From an uncultured Chlorobiaceae bacterium (GTDB lineage: Bacteria; Bacteroidota; Chlorobiia; Chlorobiales; Chlorobiaceae), in contig CAIQSY010000214.1 of assembly GCA_903874585.1 (NCBI GenBank), positions 1-8,419 of the forward strand: DNA of 8,419 bases, written 5' to 3'. The notes beneath the pieces were generated by a model. That model saw nothing but the letters and a program-made list of their open reading frames with translations, was not told the DNA's origin and searched no databases. Positions 1 through 6,024 of the stretch are shown in pieces. The translations under genes were made by a program, and so were the position numbers. Each line of letters opens with the position of its first letter. The stretch's first letter is position 1.

Positions 1-1053
1 GGTATTGGTGAAGCGTTCATCTTTTTTCTGAAAAACGGCACTCTGCCTCGGTCATTTCCCCGATTTCCCGACTCCAGATTTGAAGAGATGGTTCAACATG
101 TATTGAGAGAACCGGAGAGGTTTGGAAGCACTCCTGAACGTATCAGACGAGAGGTCGTTGATGCGTTAGCGTCCGCTGCGGCACGAATGCGGCTGGTTCA
201 TCAGTTTACTCCTGTTTTTCTGGAAACCTTGTTCGAGCTGATTGCACCCGAAGATAAAAAAGTGTTGGAGGGCTTTTTGCAACTGTTGCGAAGTTCCGAG
301 GTGTTCGTCCTTGAAGCGAAACAGCTTGAGCTGCAGCTATGGGAAGGTGCGTTGGCGGCTCTTGCGTCCGGAAGCTCCTTAACTGATTCAGTACTCCAGA
401 ATTTATCAGCAGGAAAGCAGATCGAGTCTCTTCTGTTTGATGAAAAGAAAACAGATACTTCGGCAAATGCATTGCCCGCCTCATTGCAGAAAGAGCATAG
501 TGAACTGCTGACGGATGACTCAGGTTTACCATCTCCGTTCCAACATCCTGATGCAAAAGAGGGTATCTATATCGGGCATGCCGGGTTAGTTCTCTTACAT
601 CCTTTTCTACCCCAATTTTTCAGAGCTTTAGGTATTGCTGATGACGAAACTCTTCTCCAACCAGACAAAGCTCTTTATCTATTGTATTTTCTGGCTACCG
701 GAGAGAGTGTTGCTCCGGAATATGAATTAGTTCTTCCAAAAATTCTTTGTAATATCTCACTTGATGCTGTGGTGGAATCGGATATAACTCTGGTTGTTGA
801 TGAACAAGAGGAAGCCAGGGCTCTTCTCACCGCAGTTATCCGGCACTGGGAAATTTTGCAAAATACCGGCATTGATGGTTTGCGAGAGACATTTCTCAAA
901 CGTTCAGGAAAACTCTCCCAAAGGAGTGATGGCGAGTGGTTATTGCAGGTCGAATCGAAAAGCTACGATCTTCTTTTAGAGCAGCTTCCCTGGGGTATTT
1001 CCATGATCAAGCTGCCGTGGATGTCAGAAATGCTCAGAGTTGAGTGGATATAA
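1..1053 (+). CDS. Contractile injection system tape measure protein, C-terminal part (5'-partial)
   Basis: Structural protein of an extracellular contractile injection system. In this family it is thought to fill the inner tube and set its length during assembly. The frame is open from the first base of the window (GIGEAFIFFLKNGTLP...), so the gene starts upstream and the first ATG at 88 is internal; 350 codons are visible. Family-like marks are the EAFIFFLKNGTLPRSFP stretch (compare the 'FL.TG.LPW' pattern of these proteins), the block GIYIGHAGLVLLHPFLPQFF at codons 188-207, the LQPDKALYLLYFLATGE stretch just after it, and the conserved end LPWGISMIKLPWM...VEW. No signal peptide or membrane segment is seen. 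It lies upstream of, and probably in one operon with, the DUF4157 protein (TTG 9 bp, first ATG 30 bp downstream). The assignment rests on recalled family pattern and on the neighbouring DUF4157 and AAA+ genes, which are typical eCIS partners. Confidence 0.88.
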   Translation, partial: GIGEAFIFFLKNGTLPRSFPRFPDSRFEEMVQHVLREPERFGSTPERIRREVVDALASAAARMRLVHQFTPVFLETLFELIAPEDKKVLEGFLQLLRSSEVFVLEAKQLELQLWEGALAALASGSSLTDSVLQNLSAGKQIESLLFDEKKTDTSANALPASLQKEHSELLTDDSGLPSPFQHPDAKEGIYIGHAGLVLLHPFLPQFFRALGIADDETLLQPDKALYLLYFLATGESVAPEYELVLPKILCNISLDAVVESDITLVVDEQEEARALLTAVIRHWEILQNTGIDGLRETFLKRSGKLSQRSDGEWLLQVESKSYDLLLEQLPWGISMIKLPWMSEMLRVEWI

Positions 1054-1083
1054 CCGGTTTGTTTGAAGCATAATGCCAGACCA

Positions 1084-4000
1084 ATGAAAACAAGCGCAGA
1101 TAAATCATCGACAACCACCTCGACGCCCGCAACCAAAGCGGCGAGTCAGCCTTTTTTTTCAAAAGCTGGCGGTGGAGATTATTTTGCACCTGCTGTTCAG
1201 ATGAAAATGGCAGTCAGCAAACCCGGAGACAAGCTTGAGCATGAGGCCGACAGGATGGCTGATAAGGTGATGCGAATGTCTTCGCCAGTAATGCCATCAC
1301 CGGGAAAAGAAGAAAAATTGCAGCGGGCACCTGACGAGAAGCTCCAGCGTCAGGGAGGTGACGGGGTTTCAGTTGCCGGAGCAAATGTTCAATCGGCCAT
1401 CCAAAGCAAGAGAGGTGGCGGCCAGCCGCTTTCGACTGATGTTCGCGGTTATATGGAGCCACGCTTTAATGCCGATTTCAGCAAAGTGCGAGTTCATAGC
1501 GACCAGGAATCCGCAGCTCTCAGCAACCGGTTAAGTGCACGGGCATTTACCTACCAGAACAATATCTTTTTCTCGCGCAATCAGTACCAGCCTGGCAGCA
1601 GTGAAGGCAAGCAACTCCTGGCCCACGAGCTGACCCATACCATTCAGCAGGGACATGCCTTGCAGCGCACTCCACAGGTCAGCGCAACCGTCACGCAACC
1701 ACAGATTCAGCGCTCCGCCTCAGGCGACATACTGAATTGGTTCGCCGACAAGGCGAACAATATTCCCGGTTTCCGAATGCTGACGGTCATTCTCGGTATG
1801 AATCCGGTCAATATGAGCACGGTGGAGCGCAGTGCTCCGAACATTCTGAGGGCGCTCATCGAATTTATTCCTGGCGGAGCACTTATTACTCAGGCACTCG
1901 ACAATCACGGAGTTTTTGCCAAAGTCGCGACTTGGATAGATGGCAAAATTAAAGCGTTGGGTATGGTCGGGCAGATGTTTAAAAATGCCTTGACCGAATT
2001 TATTGATTCGCTGGGATTGTCAGATTTGGCTCCCTGGAACTGGGGGGATGTCTGGAACCGGGCCAAGCGCATATTCACAGTTCCTATTGATCGACTTATC
2101 TCATTTGCACAAAGGGTGGTAACCGATATTTTGAAAATGGTCAAGGATGCCATTCTCAAGCCGTTGGCGGGACTGGCTCAGGGTACACGTGGTTATGATC
2201 TGCTCAAAGCGGTTCTTGGTGAAGACCCGATTACAGGCGAAGCCGTACCGCGCAATGCTGATACGCTGATTGGCGGGTTTATGAAGCTGATCGGTCAGGA
2301 GGATGTTTGGGAGAATATCAAGAAAGGTAATGCCATTGCCCGCGCATGGGCATGGTTCCAGGGTGCATTAGGAGGGCTGATGGGATTAGTTCGTGCCATC
2401 CCTGGTAAAATCATAGAGACGCTCACCTCCCTTACCTTTGTTGACATCATTACCGTTGCGGGCGCCTTTATCAAAGTGGTGAAGGTATTTGCTTCTATTG
2501 CCGGTGATTTTCTCCGTTGGGGGCTCGACCAGGTTATCAGTCTGCTGGAAATTCTCTTTTCCGTCGTTGCGCCTGGAGTTATGCCCTACATCAAGAAAGC
2601 TCAGGCCGCTTTCATCACCATCATTAAAAATCCCGTTGCTTTTGTCGGTAACCTGGTGCGTGCCGGCAAGCAGGGATTTCAGATGTTTGCATCCAATATC
2701 TGGACGCATTTGAAAACAGCTCTGATCAAGTGGATTACCGGACCCTTGGGTGAGGCAGGGGTTTACATTCCAAAATCTTTTGATCTCAAAGAAATTGTCA
2801 AGCTGGTTCTTTCAGTGCTTGGCCTGACATGGCAGAACATTCGTGTCAAGCTGGTTAAGATTATCCCCGAGCCAGTGCTTGCTGGGCTCGAAAAAACCGC
2901 AGGCATTCTTGTTACCCTCGTCAAGGATGGCCCTGCAGCAGCATGGGAGCAAATCAAGACAGAGCTTGGTGAATTGAAAGAGCAGTTAATTGGCAAAGTT
3001 ACAGAGATGATCTCCACCGAGGTTGTCAAGGCTGCAGTTACAAAGCTGGTCAGCATGCTGAATCCGGCCGGAGCGGTTATTCAGGCGATTATTGCCATCT
3101 ACAATACTATCACGTTTTTCATCCAGAAAATCCAGCAGATCGCAGCCGTTGTTGCCTCGTTTGTCGATTCGATTGCAGCGATAGCATCGGGCCAGGTTGA
3201 CGCCGCCGCAAAAAAGGTTGAACAGACCATGGCCAACACGCTGACCGTCATCATTGCATTTCTCGCCAAGTTTGCCGGTCTTGGCAATATTCCGGAGAAG
3301 ATTGTCGGTATTGTGAAGAAGATTCGTCAACCAATTGACAAGGGACTGGACAAGATTGTAGGATGGTTGGGGAAGATGCTGGCAAAAGCGAAAGATGGGC
3401 TTACTGAGTGGTGGAAATCTAAAAAACCATTCACAACAAAAGGTGGCGCAACTCACGACATTTACTATTCAGGCAAAGATAAGAGTGCTATCCCAATGGT
3501 TGCCAGTAAAGATCCTGGTCCTATTGAAAAAAAACTGGCAGACTTCCGCAGTCAAGCAACGGCGGCAGATGCATCCGACAGACAGAAAAAATCACTGGAC
3601 AAGATCAGCAAAACACTGAATCTTATGAAGCTGAGTCCTGATGATCCCCTTATTGTCAGTAACATGAAAGAGCTGTTTGAAATATTTGATGAAGAGAGTG
3701 ACTGCCCACTAAAACAATGGAATTATCAACCAAAAGGACAGACATTGTCTGGTGATTCAACGATTGTTGGCGCATCCATGCGCATCGATTGGCTGAGTGC
3801 TGATTTTATCAAGCAACATCCTGGTAGTCCGCCTGGCTCAGGGCAGGATGCTCTGATGAACAAATTGGTGGTAGATCCAAAGAAACGGAGTGCATTCAAG
3901 TATGTTCGCGGTCATTTGCTGAATGAAAATCTGGGAGGAAAAGGGGAGAATCAGAATCTTTTTCCCATAACTGCTAATGCAAATAGCCAGCACCTGCAAT

Positions 4001-4272
4001 CGACCGAAAGAGAAATTAAAAATTGGGTAGTGCCAAAAGAGAAGCAGAAAAAGAACAAATACGCACTGTATGAAGTTACTGTTGCTGTGAGAAATGTTAA
4101 TCTTGATGAGAAAAAAGAGCAGAACCATGTAGATTCTACATTTAATTGTCGAGTTGTGCTCAAGGATGAATCTGGCAAGGAAGCAAAGAGTTTTCTCACT
4201 TCTATTGATTCAACATATGAGCAGAAAGCAACGGCAGGCAGATTTGATCTGGAAGCTGCAAAAAAGGGTTAA
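1084..4272 (+). CDS. DUF4157 (eCIS core domain) protein with C-terminal DNA/RNA non-specific nuclease-like domain; probable eCIS cargo effector
   Basis: Large modular protein; residue numbers count from the TTG at 1063, the longest start. The first ATG at 1084 (residue 8) is preferred because TTG is rare, but neither has a clear Shine-Dalgarno. Residues 1-115 are low-complexity, with GDKLEHEADRMADKVM (55-70) and two EKLQR motifs. Residues about 120-197 match DUF4157: MEPRFNADFSKVRVHSD, then LLAHELTHTIQQ with HELTH at 188-192, a zincin-like motif whose catalysis is unproven. Residues about 220-785 are long amphipathic and hydrophobic helices resembling the middle region of other eCIS DUF4157 proteins (NPVAFVGNLV, LLNPAGA-like stretches). 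After a linker (GGATHDIYYSG...MVASKDP, about 790-820) comes an AT-rich C-terminus containing YVRGHLLNENLGGKGENQNL (947-966) and PITANANSQH. This RGH...N..NL pattern is typical of beta-beta-alpha metal nucleases, with H951 the likely general base and N963/N965 candidates near the metal. It sits between tape measure and ATPase genes. No signal peptide and no immunity gene are seen. Nuclease activity and cargo status are inferred. Confidence 0.87.
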   Translation: MKTSADKSSTTTSTPATKAASQPFFSKAGGGDYFAPAVQMKMAVSKPGDKLEHEADRMADKVMRMSSPVMPSPGKEEKLQRAPDEKLQRQGGDGVSVAGANVQSAIQSKRGGGQPLSTDVRGYMEPRFNADFSKVRVHSDQESAALSNRLSARAFTYQNNIFFSRNQYQPGSSEGKQLLAHELTHTIQQGHALQRTPQVSATVTQPQIQRSASGDILNWFADKANNIPGFRMLTVILGMNPVNMSTVERSAPNILRALIEFIPGGALITQALDNHGVFAKVATWIDGKIKALGMVGQMFKNALTEFIDSLGLSDLAPWNWGDVWNRAKRIFTVPIDRLISFAQRVVTDILKMVKDAILKPLAGLAQGTRGYDLLKAVLGEDPITGEAVPRNADTLIGGFMKLIGQEDVWENIKKGNAIARAWAWFQGALGGLMGLVRAIPGKIIETLTSLTFVDIITVAGAFIKVVKVFASIAGDFLRWGLDQVISLLEILFSVVAPGVMPYIKKAQAAFITIIKNPVAFVGNLVRAGKQGFQMFASNIWTHLKTALIKWITGPLGEAGVYIPKSFDLKEIVKLVLSVLGLTWQNIRVKLVKIIPEPVLAGLEKTAGILVTLVKDGPAAAWEQIKTELGELKEQLIGKVTEMISTEVVKAAVTKLVSMLNPAGAVIQAIIAIYNTITFFIQKIQQIAAVVASFVDSIAAIASGQVDAAAKKVEQTMANTLTVIIAFLAKFAGLGNIPEKIVGIVKKIRQPIDKGLDKIVGWLGKMLAKAKDGLTEWWKSKKPFTTKGGATHDIYYSGKDKSAIPMVASKDPGPIEKKLADFRSQATAADASDRQKKSLDKISKTLNLMKLSPDDPLIVSNMKELFEIFDEESDCPLKQWNYQPKGQTLSGDSTIVGASMRIDWLSADFIKQHPGSPPGSGQDALMNKLVVDPKKRSAFKYVRGHLLNENLGGKGENQNLFPITANANSQHLQSTEREIKNWVVPKEKQKKNKYALYEVTVAVRNVNLDEKKEQNHVDSTFNCRVVLKDESGKEAKSFLTSIDSTYEQKATAGRFDLEAAKKG
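3895..4005 (+). other. Nuclease-like active-site region (beta-beta-alpha metal / DNA-RNA non-specific endonuclease type) within the DUF4157 protein
   Basis: Residues 945-981 of the DUF4157 protein carry YVRGHLLNENLGGKGENQNL followed by FPITANANSQHLQ. In the NUC/EndA-like families an RGH (often DRGH) supplies the general-base histidine, and a downstream Asn in an N..NL context binds the divalent metal. Here the residue before RGH is Val instead of Asp, which occurs in toxin-type relatives but weakens a strict match. The rest of the domain (about 830-1069) is lysine-rich and shows no other motif I recognise. Confidence 0.68.
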
Positions 4273-4302
4273 TTGACACGATCGAGATTACTTGATGTAC
4301 CA

Positions 4303-5646
4303 ATGAACAATCAGGAAGAGATGAACTCAAATGCCGCTAACCTGCAACGTATCCTCGATTGGCTGAAGAATAGTGTATCGAGTTCTCTCCGCGTCTATCT
4401 TGGAAAAATTGAATTCCTTGATCGAAGTCCGTTAAGTTTTTTCAGTGATAATTCCTGGCTGGCCGGTTTCATGGAACTTCACCATCCCTGCTATGAGGAG
4501 TTTGCCATCCTGATGTCGGCTCTCGCACCCCATATTCTACCTGATTTTTTCAATCAAATTATTGCCGAACATCTCCCCGATGGTGGAGAATTCCCTGAAT
4601 TCGGCGGCGTCAAAGGTACGAACCACCGGGGAATACTCCCCACGGGCGAGACGGTTCAATTTATCCTTGCAGGAAACGATATAGAAAAGCGCCTTGAGGT
4701 TCAGGGCATCCTCGGCAGTGAGCACTGGTTTATGAAAGAACACATTCTCTGGCTGGAGCCGGTGCGTGAAGGAGAACCCGCAATGAGCGGTCGCCTGATT
4801 TTGAACCCAGAGGTGGTTGAACAGCTCACGATCGGCACGGTCAGCAAACCGCGTTTCAGCATGGACTTCCCGGCAGAGTATATCGAAACTGAAATGGAGT
4901 GGAACGATCTTGTTCTGCCGTCAGGCACCTTACAGCAGATCCGCGAAATAGAGAACTGGATTACCCATAACGATACGCTACTCCATGAGTGGGGGATGAA
5001 GAAAAGAATCAAGCCCGGCTACCGTGCCTTGTTCTATGGTCCTCCGGGTACCGGCAAGACCCTGACGGCAAGCCTGCTGGGCAAGCAGACCGGAAAGGAG
5101 GTTTTCCGTATCGATTTGTCGCGGGTTGTATCGAAATACATCGGTGAGACCGAAAAAAACCTTTCAAGACTTTTCGACAAGGCTGAAAACAAAAACTGGA
5201 TTCTCTTCTTTGATGAAGCAGATGCGCTTTTTGGCAAACGGACAGAGATCCATGATGCTCACGACAAATATGCCAATCAGGAAGTAGCATATCTGTTGCA
5301 GCGTATTGAAAGCTACAACGGTCTCGTTATTCTCGCCACCAACCGCCGAAACAATATTGATGAAGCGTTTGCCCGTCGATTTCAAACGATCATCCAGTTT
5401 CCGATGCCGAAGACCGATGAACGGCATAAAATATGGGTCAAAACACTGCCTCATCAAATGACGTTCGATGCAGATATCGACTGGCAAAAAATTGCTACAC
5501 GCTTTGAGCTGTCTGGCGCGGGAATACTGAATGTCGTCCATTATTGCGCCGTCGAATCGCTGGCAAATCCGGACGAACCGCTTAATACGAAATGGCTTGA
5601 AAACGCCATTATTCGCGAATTTATCAAGGATGGGAAGGTGGTGTAG
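4303..5646 (+). CDS. AAA+ family ATPase of the eCIS cluster
   Basis: Cytoplasmic AAA+ ATPase of the type found in nearly all eCIS loci (Afp15-like), thought to help particle assembly or tube/sheath termination; its substrate is unknown. Counting from the ATG at 4303, residues 1-200 form a family-specific N-terminal region. The AAA+ core follows: Walker A GPPGTGKT at 246-253, SKYIGETEKNLSRLF as the pore-loop and following helix, Walker B ILFFDEAD with D304/E305, sensor 1 ILATNRR, and an arginine-finger region DEAFARRF. The C-terminal helical lid includes GAGILNVVHYCA. Three starts are possible. TTG 4273 abuts the previous stop (TAATTG), ATG 4303 is the first ATG, and ATG 4321 has a close AGGAAGAG just before it. 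I use 4303 as a compromise; the difference is at most 16 residues. Tight spacing to the DUF4157 gene supports cotranscription and translational coupling. Confidence 0.9.
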   Translation: MNNQEEMNSNAANLQRILDWLKNSVSSSLRVYLGKIEFLDRSPLSFFSDNSWLAGFMELHHPCYEEFAILMSALAPHILPDFFNQIIAEHLPDGGEFPEFGGVKGTNHRGILPTGETVQFILAGNDIEKRLEVQGILGSEHWFMKEHILWLEPVREGEPAMSGRLILNPEVVEQLTIGTVSKPRFSMDFPAEYIETEMEWNDLVLPSGTLQQIREIENWITHNDTLLHEWGMKKRIKPGYRALFYGPPGTGKTLTASLLGKQTGKEVFRIDLSRVVSKYIGETEKNLSRLFDKAENKNWILFFDEADALFGKRTEIHDAHDKYANQEVAYLLQRIESYNGLVILATNRRNNIDEAFARRFQTIIQFPMPKTDERHKIWVKTLPHQMTFDADIDWQKIATRFELSGAGILNVVHYCAVESLANPDEPLNTKWLENAIIREFIKDGKVV

Positions 5647-5708
5647 TGGACGCCCTTGCCGTCGAGCTGCTGAAGCCGATGATTGCCGCTATGGCGGGGG
5701 AGGAGTGA
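5646..5708 (+). pseudogene. Possible truncated start of a further eCIS-operon gene (20-codon micro-ORF)
   Basis: A GTG codon overlaps the ATPase stop by one base (TAGTG) and opens 20 codons beginning VDALAVELLKPMIAAMA before a TGA. The stop/start overlap and the regular helix-like peptide with GC-rich codons look like a translationally coupled next gene that has lost everything after its first residues. Its last 20 bases overlap the 3' end of the convergent metallopeptidase gene. I do not recognise the protein. Chance is a real alternative because the ORF is so short; a tiny functional peptide is less likely. Confidence 0.3.
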
Positions 5709-6021
5709 GCGTCTGTGCTCTCTTTTTTAACGCTCCCTCATAAGCCTCATACTCACCTAAATGGGCACGCATCAAGCTTTTCCAGAGCTTGCCGTGATTG
5801 GGAACAAAGAAGTGCAGCAGTTCATGGACAATCACGTAATCCCAGACCTTTTCGTCCATCTCCATCAATTCCACATTGAAATTAAGATGACCCTCCGTGG
5901 AGCATGATGCCCACTTGTTCTGCATGGGTCGAACGCCGAGCCACGCAATCCGGACGTCGAGCTTCGTGGCCCAATCGCGAACTCGCTGCTTGAATCGAAT
6001 CTTTGAACTCGCGTTGCTCAT
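5689..6021 (-). CDS. Small YgjP-like (DUF45/M48-type) zinc metallopeptidase
   Basis: Predicted cytoplasmic zinc peptidase of 110 residues. The core is intact: QNKWASCSTEGHLNFN (34-49), then DYVIVHELLHFFVPNHGKLW (61-80). HELLH at 66-70 supplies two zinc histidines and the catalytic Glu, and H76 is the likely third ligand. It is much shorter than E. coli YgjP-like proteins (about 230-240 residues) because the N-terminal half is absent; short core-only forms exist in the family. The ATG lies 3 bp after the hsdR stop, so it is probably translated from the hsdR transcript; only weak ribosome-binding sequence (CCGGATG region) is seen. YgjP-like genes are frequent companions of type I restriction genes, but their substrate is not established. 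The C-terminus ends TLTPPPP, and its coding end overlaps the + strand micro-ORF after the ATPase, so the last residues may come from a rearranged junction. Confidence 0.87.
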   Translation of the reverse strand: MSNASSKIRFKQRVRDWATKLDVRIAWLGVRPMQNKWASCSTEGHLNFNVELMEMDEKVWDYVIVHELLHFFVPNHGKLWKSLMRAHLGEYEAYEGALKKRAQTLTPPPP

Positions 6022-6024
6022 GGC

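Noticed and set aside
1720..3420. Middle of the DUF4157 protein as a separate phage tape measure or membrane channel
   Set aside because: It is hydrophobic and helical, but it is continuous with the DUF4157 domain and resembles the middle region of other eCIS DUF4157 proteins; no clear transmembrane pattern can be asserted by eye.
2986..3456. 156-codon - strand ORF inside the DUF4157 gene
   Set aside because: Cys-rich translation without any motif, antisense to the conserved helical core; a shadow.
5686..5697. CCGC-TATG-GCGG hairpin between the convergent operons as a terminator
   Set aside because: Only a 4-bp stem, with no T-run on either side; it lies in coding sequence.
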